Below are positions 21,573 to 33,330 of a stretch of DNA of 64,000 nt, in pieces. This DNA is from Clitoria ternatea (taxonomy: Eukaryota; Streptophyta; Magnoliopsida; Fabales; Fabaceae), in the NCBI GenBank assembly GCA_037962975.1, contig CM075669.1, forward strand, positions 105,540,501 to 105,604,500. Direction: 5' to 3'. The notes under the pieces are model-generated. The model had not been told where the DNA came from. It did not search any database and saw only the letters and a list, made by a program, of their open reading frames with translations. Within the stretch, counting starts at the first letter, position 1. Each line of letters opens with the position of its first letter. A program made the translations under genes and the position numbers.

Positions 21573-24500
21573 TGTAACATCCTAAAATTAATTAGAGTTA
21601 ACCCAGGGGCAGGGGAAATTTTTCCCAAATAAATTATGAAGAACCGGGCCAAAATAAAATAAGAAAGGTAAGGCAAGACAATTAAACTGACCAAGAAGAG
21701 AACAATGGAAGAATAAAACACGCTCAAGCGAAACCACAATACAACGCTCACTCGCTCAAGCGAGATCTGACTCTGCTTGAGCGAGACAGCCAAACTCGCT
21801 CGGACGAGTACATAATCGCTTGGGCGAAACCACACTAAGCCTTCCCAACCAACATACTCGCTGGAGTGAGAACTCACTCGCTAAAGCGAGAAGCCACACT
21901 CGGCAAATCCACCACTCGACAACTGAAGGTTATCCCACTCAGGCTCCATAGACCCTCACTCAGAATATCTTCCAATCAACGCCGCTACATATAACACAAC
22001 CTTAATTCACTCGGGGTATTCTACAAGTTCCTCACTCGGTACATGGGTTTCACTCGGTATCGGTCTTAACACACAGACGTCCTACTCGGCAGCTCACAAC
22101 AGTCTCACAATTTTATCCACAGGGGTTACGTAAGGATCCACTCAGAAAATTCAGTCAGAATCCGGGTCTTAACTCTCACAGATTCTACTCGGTAGTCCTA
22201 CTCCAAAACCGAGTCATCCCCATCAGCCTATCACTCAGATTATTCGTGAGTCACGTACTTAGATTATATTCTAATCTCAATTCATTCCAACCACTCTCCT
22301 TTTAGAAAAGGATCACTCGATATATTTCGACCTCGAGTCACTCGGAAAAACATCAACCACCTAGCACTCGGCATATTAAAACTCCCTCGTTCAGGGAATA
22401 TCATTAAGTTAGGTCCCATTCAGTCTCTCTCGGATTTAATCACTCAGATTATACATGTATATCCTACACTTAGAATATATTCCAATCTAAGCCATTATGA
22501 CAGCTCTTCTCTCAGACGAGGTTCATTTGGACTTCCACTCGGAATGTTCAGGTCATTCCCCACTCGGGGCTCATCATGAATTTTCACTCGGAAAAGGCCA
22601 CCTAGAGAATCTCACTCAGAAGTGGATCTAAACCTCCTGTATTCCTCTCGGAATTCATTAACTTGGAATTATTCACACAACATCGTTAATATTCTAGTCG
22701 GTAAGAAGCATCAAATCAACATAAACACTTATATATGTATATTCATCTTTTCACTCGGAATATTCCAGATTCTCGTCGCTCGGTAAATTCTAATAGATTA
22801 TGACGCGGGCGTTTTTCTAAGTAAATCCCTACACGGATTATACGACCTCATTCACTCAAAAAACCTGAATCTTATACACTCGGAAATAGTTGCAGAAAGT
22901 ATCTCTCATAACTTATTTAGGTTATTTTTCCCTAAGGTTAGCCCAACGAACATGATTCACTCGGAAGTACTCCAGTCCTTCCATAGTCGGGATAGGGCCA
23001 AATATCTCGTCTCCCACACTAATAACTCAGCACATTCTTTTTCTTAAGAGTCAAACCGACCCATACACTTAGTGGAATATAATTATATCCCTCTCGAACC
23101 TTAATCTACAATCATTACTCAGAGAATGGGATAGCACAGCAATACACATACATATATATTCATATCTAATAAGTTATACTCTCAACCCGAGAGATTTAAT
23201 TCTCATACATTTAAACAAAAGATTATACTAGAACCGGCCAAGGCTGTGACAGCACCCTTCTTATAATATAAATATATTTACATATATATGCCTCCACAAT
23301 CCTGATACTTTGCACTCGGAAATGAGTTCTTCTTTCACTCGCTGTCCCGAGCAACATTCACTGAAATATAGCCACAGTAGGGGAGTGAGTTTACACATAT
23401 AAAATGATAGTTAATGACTTGGAAATCCTCCAGCCTTCATTACACAATGCAATGACTAGCTCAACTCATATCATGCACTACCACTAAGCATATCTATACA
23501 CACAGGGCCGTTCAGTCGGAATTCATTTAACTAATACATGGCTATATCATTCCTGTCAACCCCAACATATTCACCTGCAATCGTATCGAGTTTATCAATA
23601 ATATAAACATATACACATTCAATTCCAATCGGTTTTTAGCAATTATTATGTTGCAACATAGGCTCCAAGCCTTTTACTCAGCTCCAAGCTGACCCGGCCG
23701 TTTTACTGGTACCAAACCGTTTGCCCTCACACGTAACACAATTGCTCCAAGCAACAACGGAAGTGTTACGGGAAGTCCCGAGTCCAACTCGGTAAGCTTG
23801 CCTTGAGTCCAACCCAGGGTCTTTTATCATATTCAACAAGTAATTATTAGCAACACAATAGTATCTCAGTCGGTAAAGCCATGCAGTACATACATCTCAT
23901 ATATTCGTTATGAAATCCCACTATGTTCATGCGAGCAATCATAATATATATCTACCAACTATTCCACAATATACACTCGGTATATACATACATAACTAGT
24001 ACTCTTTTATGTTTGAGTATAACACCTTAACACGCGTCTCAGTCTCATACATTTACGTACAAAGTTGTCAACAAAATCTAGTTAACACACACACCCACAC
24101 GTTATTCATAAGTTATCATCAAAGTATTTCACACAATCATCACGTTCACAAACCATGCATTCGAGATGTTAAACTCCCCCTACCTCTAGGAGAACTTAGA
24201 GCTCTTCCAGTTAGAACGCTTGACTGGTTACTCCTGCACACGAACAGCCCTTGAACCTAGATATCAACTCTGAACCAGCTTGGAAAGACCAAAGTTAACC
24301 TCTTCTTCGATAGTTACTCATAACAACAACTCCACAGTCTTATGTATCTCACACTACAACTTCCCACCGAACACTTAACAGTTTTAAATGAGAGATGAGA
24401 AAGAAGAAGAAGGCAACAAAAGGGAAGAGGAAGAAGGTGAATCTCCAAAGGATTTCTGAGAAACTGAGAGAATGGGAAAGGTAGAAGGAGAATGAAGAGT

Positions 24501-24732
24501 CTTCAGCTCATATATCACTTGGAGACGTTCGAAGAGCAGGTGGGTTCCACACGTGATGATGGTTGCTGCACCATCACGTCACCGTCCATCAGCCATCAGC
24601 CATCACGCATTAGTTGGAGTGGATCAGATTTATCTCTTAGCTGATTTGCAATTTCCCACAACTACCAATTTAACTTATCCTTAATTAATATTTATTCCTT
24701 AATTACCCTTAATCCAAAATTAGGATGTTACA
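21573..24732 (-). repeat. Element F, 3' LTR (left copy)
   Basis: TGTAACATCC...GGATGTTACA, 3160 bp. It carries CTCGCTYRAGCGAG copies (21720-21900) and many CACTCGG words (21900-23000). The promoter-proximal part on the minus strand has a TATATATC/GATATA box around 24509-24518. Confidence 0.95.
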
Positions 24733-25044
24733 ATTCTCCCCCACTAAAAAAATTTCGTCCTCGAAATTCAGGGATGAGCTTACCTCAAGTAAATACTCGG
24801 GATACTATTGTTTCATGGCGTCTTCCCGTTCCCACGTATAAGAGAGACATCTATTTTGTTGCCATGCTACTTCGATAAGTTACACATCTTTACTTCTCAG
24901 ATGCTTTACCGACCGGTCCATAATCTTAATTGGCACAGCTATAGTAGTTAAGTCCTCCCTGATCTCAACTTCGTCATCCGACATTTCATAAATGGAATTG
25001 GGTAGATACTTCCTCAACTGAGACACATGAAACACATTATACAA
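24733..25044 (-). pseudogene. Element F: end of pol with chromodomain remnant, then polypurine tract
   Basis: Minus-strand translation gives VFHVSQLRKYLPNS, then KIMDRSVKHLRSKDV, a stop, LIEVAWQQN, TWEREDAMKQ, a stop and YPEYLLEV. This is the pattern of the C-terminal chromodomain of Tekay-type chromoviruses, which binds modified histone tails to direct integration. Two in-frame stops are visible. The purine-rich AGTGGGGGAGAAT (minus strand, about 24733-24745) adjoins the LTR and would prime plus-strand synthesis. Confidence 0.75.
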
Positions 25045-25952
25045 TCATGATAGGTGAGCCGGTAATGCTATTCGGTAAGCCACAGAACCGACCCGTTCCA
25101 ATACTTCATAAGGTCCAATGTAGCGGGGGTTCAGTTTTCCACTTTTCAAAGCTCTCCCGACTCCTTTATTTGGCGAAATCTTCAAGAACACCCTATCATC
25201 GATTGAAAATTCAAGCGGCTTAGTACGCTTATCGTAATAGCTTCTCTGTCGGTCTTGGGACGCCTTCATCTTCTCCCTGATTATTTGAATCATCTCAGTA
25301 GTCTGTTTCACAATCTCTGGTCCCAATAACAAACTTTCACCAGTTTCAAGCCAGCAGAGGGGGGTTCGACATTTTCGGCCATATAGTGCTGTATATGGTG
25401 CCATGCCAATGGTGCTATGGTGACGATTATTATACGTAAACTCAATTAAAGGTAGATACTGTTCCCAACCACCACTGTGTTCTAGTACACATGATCTCAA
25501 CAAATCCTCTAAACTCTGTATCATCCACTCAGTTTGTCCATCAGATTGGGGATGGTAAGCCGAACTCATTTGAAGTTTGGTGCCAGTTCCTGATGTAAGC
25601 TAGTCCAAAACCGGGACGTAAATCTTGGGTCTCTGTCTGATATAATGGAAGATGGTACACCATGCAATCGGACAATTTCTCAGATGTAAAGTTGGGCCAA
25701 TTTCTGTAATGAATATCTCATGTTCATGGGTAAGAAATGGGCAGACTTCGTTAACCGATCAACGATGACCCAAATGGCATCGTATCCTGCTCGGGTTTTA
25801 GGCAGTCCCATAACAAAGTCCATGGCAATAGAATCCCACTTCCACATGGGAATGTCAAGTGGCTGTAAACTCCCATAAGGCTTTTGATGCTCAACCTTTG
25901 ACTTTTGACAAATGATACACCTGGCCATATAATTCACCACGTCCCTCTTCAA
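25045..25952 (-). pseudogene. Element F integrase
   Basis: Two open segments. 25680-25952 has the CC half of the zinc finger (CIICQKSK) and the core start (WKWDSIAMDFVMGLPKTRAG, first catalytic Asp). 25045-25569 begins MSSAYHPQSDGQTE (catalytic Glu region) and runs through LIEFTYNNRHHSTIGMAPY and ALYGRKCRTPLCW to the GPF/Y-type end (PRYIGPYEVLERVGSVAYRI). Between them a one-base frame change near 25590 breaks the frame around the second catalytic Asp. Function in the family: insertion of the cDNA. Confidence 0.9.
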
Positions 25953-27215
25953 TCCGGGCCACCAGAATTATAGTCTCAGATCATGGTACATCTTTGTAGT
26001 ACCCAGGTGAATACTTAATAGGCTTTTATGGGCTTTGTCAAGCACCATACGTCTTAATTCTCCCGCACCCGGCACATAAATTCTACCCTTCATTTGGATA
26101 ATTCCATCCGGTCCCTCGGTAAGGAACAAGTCTTTTCCCTTAGCCTGCATCTTAATCATTTCAGCTAAGTAGGAATCCAACTTTTGCTCTTTATAAACTA
26201 GCTTCAAAAAGTCATTAGTTATCTTTAGTGTTCCAAGCATTAACTTCCGAGGTAAAGACATGTCTACATGTAAGTTCAGGTCTCAGAATTTCTCTAATAA
26301 CTCTGCCTCCTTCATCATCATCACTGCCATATGGATTGATTTCCGACTCAACACGTCGACAACAATGTTTGCTTTACCCGGGTGGTACTTCAGTTCAAAA
26401 TCGTAGTCCTTCAAGAATTCTGTCCACCTCCTTTGCCTCATGTTCAACTCTTTCTGACTGAACAAGTATTGAAGGCTTTTATGATCACTATATACTTCAA
26501 ATCTCGTCCCATAAAGATAGTGTCTCCATATCTTCAAAGCAAAGACTACAGCTGCCAACTCTAAGTCGTGGGTGGGGTAATGTTGCTCATATGGCCTTAA
26601 TTGCCGAGAGGCATAGGCTATCACTCGGTCCTTCTGCATCAGTACGCACCCCAGGCCGAGTCCAGACGTGTCACAGTACACCACGAAGCCCTCTTGCAAA
26701 TTTGGTAATGCCAATACAGGGGCGGTTGTCAACTTAGCCTTTAATTCTTGAAAGCTTCTTTCACACTCGGGACTCCACATGTAAGGAACGTTTTTTCGAG
26801 TCAGTTTGGTTAGAGGTAATGCCAATTTAGAAAACCCTTCAATAAATCTTCGGTAATACCTGGCCAGACCCATAAAGCTTCTGATTTCCGATGCCGACTT
26901 GGGCCTCTCCCATGCCATCACAGCTTCTACCTTAGCAGGATCCACCGAAACACCTTCCTCAGAAATTACATGTCCAAGGAAATGGATCTCATTCATCCAG
27001 AAGTCACATTTTGAAAGCTTTGCAAATAGTTGCTTCTCCTTCAACACTTGAAGTACTGAACGGAGGTGTTCCTCATGCTCCTCGGGTGATTTAGAATAGA
27101 CTAATATATCATCAATAAAAACGACCACGAATCGGTCCAAGTAAGGATGGAAAATACTGTTCATGTAATTCATGAAAATAGCAGGGGCGTTGGTTACACC
27201 GAATGGCATTACCAC
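25953..27215 (-). pseudogene. Element F reverse transcriptase C-terminal half and RNase H
   Basis: 26283-27215 encodes VMPFGVTNAPAIFMNYMN, the FIDD catalytic pair (residues 33-36), the thumb block FLGHVISEEGVSVDP, and RNase H with VYCDTSGLGLGCVL, HDLELAAVVFALKIWRHYLYG and YSDHKSLQYL. It ends in a stop near 26283. 25968-26261 continues with the linker and the HH half of the integrase zinc finger (HKSLLSIHLGTTKMYHDLRL), then another stop. Confidence 0.93.
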
Positions 27216-28109
27216 ATATTCATAGTGACCATACCGGGTCCTGAAGGCGGTTTTAGGAATATCCGAGTCCTTTACTCAGACTTGGTGATAACCCGATTGC
27301 AAGTCGATTTTTGAGAAGACTGAAGCACCCTTTAACTGATCAATTAGATCATCAATCCTCGGTAATGGATATCGGTTCTTTATAGTAAGCTTGTTCAGCT
27401 GTCGGTAGTCGATGCATAACCTCATGCTACCATCTTTCTTTTTGACGAGCAAAACTGGTGCTCCCCAAGGTGACACACTTGGTCGGATAAACTGCTTGCC
27501 AAGCAGCTCATCCACTTGCTTTTTCAACTCGGCCAATTCTGTTGGGGACATTCTATAGGGTGCACTAGAGACTGGCTCGGCTCCAGGAACTAAGTCAATA
27601 GAGAATTCAATTTCTCTACTCGGAGGGATACCTGGCACGTCTTCTGGAAATACTTCAGGAAAATCACAAACAATCGGAATATCCTGCACTCGGGTTTCGC
27701 TCCCACCCTCGGTCAGACAGAGCATTACTAGGAGTTGTGATATGCCTTGAATCGTATAATCATTATGAATTTGTCTCAGAAAAATCACCCTCCTATTTTG
27801 GCAGTCCACCAACACCTTCTGGGCTGCTAACCAGTCCATTCCCAACACAACATCAATGCCCTTCAAGGGTAAACAAATTAAATCAGCAGTAAAGTTCCGA
27901 CCATCCAGCGTAAAGGATACATCCTTACACATCATTGATGTCCCTAATTTAATACCGGTCAGAATGGATACCTCCATTTTCCGATCCATAACAACAGCGG
28001 GTAATCTTAACCGCCTCATACAATCATCAGCAATAAAGGAGTGTGTAGCTCCTGAGTCGAAGACAATGATAAGAGTGTGGTTACCGAGTAAACACTTACT
28101 TTGCACCAA
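27216..28109 (-). pseudogene. Element F protease and reverse transcriptase N-terminal half
   Basis: The frame shows the aspartic protease motif VFDSGATHSFI near the N-terminus, a GMDWL block (VVLGMDWLAAQKV), then reverse transcriptase from YRMSPTELAELKKQ through SPWGAPVLLVKKKDGSMRLC, IDYRQLNKLTIKNRYPLPRI and the first catalytic Asp region FSKIDLQSGYHQ. A TGA follows at about 27274-27276 where family members usually have an Arg codon, consistent with a C-to-T change at CGA. The downstream half (27215 on) stays in the same gene. Confidence 0.92.
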
Positions 28110-28601
28110 GTCATGTGCTTATGTAGCTTCCTCTGCATTGATTGCATACACCCTGCCCGCAGTCGGTTGCTCAGCATTCTTCTCTCGGTTATGTGGGGCA
28201 ACCATCATGTTTCCTCTAATTCCATTGCCTCTACCACCATTTCCTCGACCACCATTTCCGCGGCCTCTTCTTCTGAATCCTTCGCGGTTGGCATTAACAG
28301 TCTCCGGTCGCAGCTGAGGGCAGTCGAGGTGAATATGCCCTTTTTCATTACAATGGAAACATATCACCTCATTCCCAACAACACACTCCCGGGCAAAGTG
28401 ATCTCCGCCACATTTAAAACAATTGCCATCCCCAGGGCGATTCCCAAAACGACCCCCACGATTCCCCCGTCCTCTCAGTCTAGAGGAGGGTCCGCCTTTG
28501 CTAGTATTGCCCTGCCTCTTGAAGCGAGATTGCTAAGGTCTCAAGGAGGTGTCAGTCCTACTACTCTGGCCTGCATGGGCCTTATCATCCTCCTCAAAGA
28601 T
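28110..28601 (-). pseudogene. Element F gag C-terminal part with zinc knuckle
   Basis: The segment 28119-28367 encodes a CCHC zinc knuckle (C-x2-C-x4-H-x4-C in ICFHCNEKGHIHLDCPQLR) followed by a Gly/Arg-rich stretch (RRGRGNGGRGNGGRGNG) typical of RNA-binding gag tails. The part between 28367 and 28601 is coding-like but carries stops and frame changes. Confidence 0.85.
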
Positions 28602-29201
28602 TCAACACTTATTCACTAGCATTGGGAAACTCCTGATCTCCTGGTGCCTAAAAGCTCTTTTGATATCTGACCTTAGTCCACTTTCAAATTTAATGCACTT
28701 GGAACTCTCAGTCCCAGGTTGCTGGAAGGGCGGATAGAACAAGCATAGTTCTTCAAATCTAGCAGCGTATTTCTCTATGGTCATGGAACCCTGCTTCAGT
28801 TCCATAAACTCCAATTCCTTCTGACTTCTCACTGTGTCAGGAAAATACTTCTCCAAGAAGCACGCTTTGAAATTCTCCCAGGTCAACTGGGTACCAGCAT
28901 CATTCAATCTATTCCTGGTAATCTTCCACCAATTCTCCGCTTCATCACGCAGCACGTATACTGCGCACTCCACCTTCTGGGCCTCTGAACAAGGAAGGCC
29001 CCCAAATATCCTCTCCAAGTCTTGAATCCATTTATAAGCTACTTCCGGGTTAAATCCTCCTTGAAATTCAGTCGGTTTCCTCTTTAGGAAACGATCCAAA
29101 CTTTGATCATTATCAACACGAGGCTGATTCTGCCTCTCAAATATGTCAGCAAAGCGTTGGAATGCTGCAACTATAGCTTCCATACCTTGTCGGTTTGCCA
29201 T
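28602..29201 (-). pseudogene. Element F gag N-terminal part
   Basis: A 199-residue frame begins MANRQGMEAIVAAFQRFADI, then has the retrotransposon gag domain (FLKRKPTEFQGGFNPEVAYK, WIQDLERIFG, AENWWKITRNRL, FKACFLEKYFPDTVRSQKEL, ELKQGSMTIEKYAARFEEL). It is open through the capsid core and ends in a stop at 28602 shortly before the zinc knuckle. The ATG at 29201 is the start expected for this family. Confidence 0.92.
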
Positions 29202-29682
29202 GTCTTATCCTGAAATATAACTCACGAGTATTAATCTCAGTGCAAGAATACCGAATCATTCACATCCGATCGGACTTCAATCTCACACTTCTACATTCAT
29301 AACACATTATCATACAATCCATATAACGTGTAGGCAATCTCCCACAGTTAAGAATTACTATTATGACTCATACAAGCATTTAGTCACCAACCCGATCTCC
29401 ATACATATATATATATATATATATATCCCTAATACTATATGAGTAATCAGCCAGGGTAGAAACAATCCTCTACCCCACAATCAACTTTCCACAGTAGTAT
29501 CTCACGCTACTGTTCACCATAAAAATTAATGGGTTCATAGCCACACAATCATGCTTAAGCATACATCACGCCCATCAAATATTTTAGGCAATTACATTGA
29601 TCGGTCGCAATACATAAAACCCGCCTACTAAAAGTAAGCGTACCTTGGCCTTGGACCTTTTAGGTCTGCTCTGATACCAAAA
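29202..29682 (-). promoter_or_regulatory. Element F leader with tRNA-Met primer site
   Basis: This is the non-coding leader between LTR and gag. The primer site, TGGTATCAGAGC on the minus strand (29668-29679), lies 3 bp from the LTR and matches initiator tRNA-Met. A (TA)n run lies at about 29405-29426. Confidence 0.9.
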
Positions 29683-32600
29683 TGTAACATCCTAAAATTA
29701 ATTAGAGTTAACCTAGGGGCAGGGGAAATTTTTCCCAAATAAATTATGAAGAACCAGGCCAAAATAAAACAAGAAAGGTAAGACAAGACAATTAAACCGA
29801 CCAAGAAGAGAACAGCGGAAGAATAAAACACGCTCAAGCGAAACCACAATACAACGCTCACTCACTCAAGCGAGATCCGACTCCGCTTGAGCGAGACAGC
29901 TAAACTCGCTCGGGCGAGTACACAATCGCTCGGGCGAAACCACACTGAGCCTTCCCAACCAACATACTCGCTAGAGTGAGAAGTCACTCGCTAAAGCGAG
30001 AAGCCACACTCGTCAAATCCACCACTCGGCAACTGAAGGTTATCCCACTCGGGCTCCATAGACCCTCACTCAAAATATCTTCCAATCAACGCCGCTCCGT
30101 ATAACACAACCTCAATTCACTCGGGGTATTCTACAAGTTCCTCACTCGGTACATGGGTTTCACTCGGTATCGGTCTTAACACACAGACGTCCTACTCGGC
30201 AGCTCACAACAGTCTCACAATTTTATCCACAGGGGTTACGTAAGGATCCACTCAGAAAATTCAGTCAGAATCCGGGTCTTAACTCTCACAGATTCTACTC
30301 GGTAGTCCTACTCCAAAACCGAGTCATCCTCATCAGCCTATCACTCAGATTATTCGTGAGTCACGTACTTAGATTATATTCTAATCTCAATTCATTCCAA
30401 CCACTCTCCTTTCAGAAAAGGATCACTCGATATATTTCGACCTCGAGTCACTCGGAAAAACATCAACCACCTAGCACTCGGCATATTAAAACTCCCTCGT
30501 TCAGGGAATATCATTAAGTTAGGTCCTATTCAGTCTCTCTCGGATTTAATCACTCAGATTATACATGTATATCCTACACTTAGAATATATTCCAATCTAA
30601 GCCATTATGACAGCTCTTCTCTCAGACGAGGTTCATTTGGACTTCCACTCGGAATGTTCAGGTCATTCCCCACTCGGGGCTCATCATGAATTTTTACTCG
30701 GAAAAGGCCACCCAAAGAATCTCACTCAGAAGTGGATCTAAACCTCCTGTATTCCTCTCGGAATTCATTAACTTGGAATTATTCACACAACATCGTTAAT
30801 ATTCTAGTCGGTAAGAAGCATCAAATCAACATAAACACTTATATATGTATATTCATCTTTTCACTCGGAATATTCTAGATTCTCGTCGCTCGGTAAATTC
30901 TAATAGATTATGACGCGGGCGTTTTTCTAAGTAAATCCCTACACGGATTATACGACCTCATTCACTCGGAAAACCTGAATCTTATACACTCGGAAATAGT
31001 TGCAGAAAGTATCTCTCATAACTTATTTAGGTTATTTTTCCCTAAGGTTAGCCCAACGAACATGATTCACTCGGAAGTACTCCAGTCCTTCCATAGTCGG
31101 GATAGGGCCAAATATCTCGTCTCCCACACTAATAACTCAGCACATTCTTTTTCTTAAGAGTCAAACCGACCCATACACTTAGTGGAATATAATTATATCC
31201 CTCTCGAACCTTAATCTACAATCATTACTCAGAGAATGGGATAGCACAGCAATACACATACATATATATTCATATCTAATAAGTTATACTCTCAACCCGA
31301 GAGATTTAATTCTCATACATTTAAACAAAAGATTATACTAGAGCCGGCCAAGGCTGTGACAGCACCCTTCTTATAATATAAATATATTTACATATATATG
31401 CCTCCACAATCCTGATACTTTGCGCTCGGAAATGAGTTCTTCTTTCACTCGCTGTCCCGAGCAACATTCACTGAAATATAGCCACAGTAGGGGAGTGAGT
31501 TTACACATATAAAATGATAGTTAATGACTTGGAAATCCTCCAGCCTTCATTACACAATGCAATGACTAGCTCAACTCATATCATGCACTACCACTAAGCA
31601 TATCTATACACACAGGGCCGTTCAGTCGGAATTCATTTAACTAATACATGGCTATATCATTCCTGTCAACCCCAACACATTCACCTGCAATCGTATCGAG
31701 TTTATAAATAATATAAACATATACACATTTAATTCCAATCGGTTTTTAGCAATTATTATGTTGCAACATAGGCTCCAAGCCTTTTACTCAGCTCCAAGCT
31801 GACCCGGCCGTTTTACTGGTACCAAACCGTTTGCCCTCACACGTAACACAATTGCTCCAAGCAACAACGGAAGTGTTACGGGCAGTCCCGAGTCCAACTC
31901 GGTAAGCTTGCCTTGAGTCCAACCCAGGGTCTTTTATCATATTCAATAAGCAATTATTAGCAACACAATAGTATCTCAGTCGGTAAAGCCATGCAGTACA
32001 TACATCTCATATATTCGTTATGAAATCCCACTATGTTCATGCGAGCAATCATAATATATATCTACCAACTATTCCACAATATACACTCGGTATATACATA
32101 CATAACTAGTACTCTTTTATGTTTGAGTATAACACCTTAACACGCGTCTCAGTCTCATACATTTACGTACAAAGTTGTCAACAAAATCTAGTTAACATAC
32201 ACACCCACACGTTATTCATAAGTTATCATCAAAGTATTCCACACAATCATCACGTTCACAAACCATGCATTCGAGATGTTAAACTCCCCCTACCTCTAGG
32301 AGAACTTAGAGCTCTTCCAGTTAGAACGCTTGACTGGTTACTCCTGCACACGAACAGCCCTTGAACCCAGATATCAACTCTGAACCAGCTTGGGAAGACC
32401 AAAGTTAACCTCTTCTTCGATAGTTACTCACAACAACAACTCCACAGTCTTATGTATCTCACACTACAACTTCCCACCGAACACTTAACAATTTTAAACG
32501 AGAGATGAGAAAGAAGAAGAAGGCAACAAAAGGGAAGAGGAAGAAGGTGAATCTCCAAAGGATTTCTGAGAAACTGAGAGAATGGGAAAGGTAGAAGGAG

Positions 32601-32842
32601 AATGAAGAGTCTTCAGCTTATATATCACTTGGAGACGTTCGAAGAGCAGGTGGGTTCCACACGTGATGATGGTTGCTGCACCATCACGTCACCGTCTGTC
32701 AACCATCAGCCGTCACACATTAATTGGAGTGGATCAGATTTATCTCTTAGCTGATTTGCAATTTCCCACAACTACCAATTTAACTTATCCTTAATTAATA
32801 TTTATTCCTTAATTACCCTTAATCCAAAATTAGGATGTTACA
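29683..32842 (-). repeat. Element F, 5' LTR (right copy)
   Basis: 3160 bp with the same ends as the left copy. The hand-counted differences are mostly transitions and are concentrated in the first 400 bp of the left-to-right alignment and near the end. Confidence 0.95.
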
Positions 32843-33330
32843 TGCCTTGCCGTCGCTCGAGCGAATCATTTACTGTTGCATCTCACGCTTAAGCATCATT
32901 CCACACGCTTTAAGCGTGATCATGATGCATAACTTCTGTTTGTATTTCGAGCCTGAGCATCATTCTACACGCTCTAAGCGTGATCGTGTCTGGTACCTGA
33001 GAAAAAGCACGCGCTTGTAGCTTAGAGTTTCACGCTTGAGCGTGCCTTGTATATAAGTGCCATGCTTAAGCGCCCCAAGCTCACGCTTGAGCGTGATCAG
33101 GGCTGAGGTTGTACTGTTCATTTTCTCGCTTAAGCGTGCCGCTGTGAGCTTGAGCGTGAGTGCCAATATTAAAGACCTCTGATACTGTTTGTTTGACGCA
33201 TGAGCGTGGTTTAGCACACTTGAGTGAGTATCATACCTGATGCTTCCTATGCGAATTAATTTGGGCGTTGGTACGCCAAGATTGCAGCGTAGTTACGCTC
33301 ACCTCAGGTAATGGGTTCAATATTATAAAA
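32843..33330 (+). repeat. Element E palindrome array, continuation after F
   Basis: The array continues with GTCGCTCGAGCGAAT, CACGCTTAAGC, CACGCTTTAAGCGTGATC, CACGCTCTAAGCGTGATC and CACGCTTGAGCGTG. Two copies have one extra central base. Joined with 21030-21572 this makes about 0.9 kb of non-coding internal sequence in E. Confidence 0.85.

Larger units (their letters stand above)
21573..32842 (-). mobile_element. Element F: full-length Tekay-like (chromodomain) Gypsy retrotransposon
   Basis: 11,270 bp with perfect target duplication TGCCT (21568-21572, 32843-32847) and two LTRs of exactly 3160 bp. On the minus strand it has a tRNA-Met primer site, gag, zinc knuckle, protease, reverse transcriptase, RNase H, integrase, a chromodomain remnant and a polypurine tract, in the order of chromoviruses. 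Several stop codons and a frameshift disable the coding region. By hand the LTRs differ at about 55 of 3160 positions, so this insertion is younger than its host E. Confidence 0.95.

Noticed and set aside
29405..29426. (TA)n run as a regulatory element
   Set aside because: Simple dinucleotide repeat in the leader of F; similar runs at 40803-40821 and 62214. No further support.
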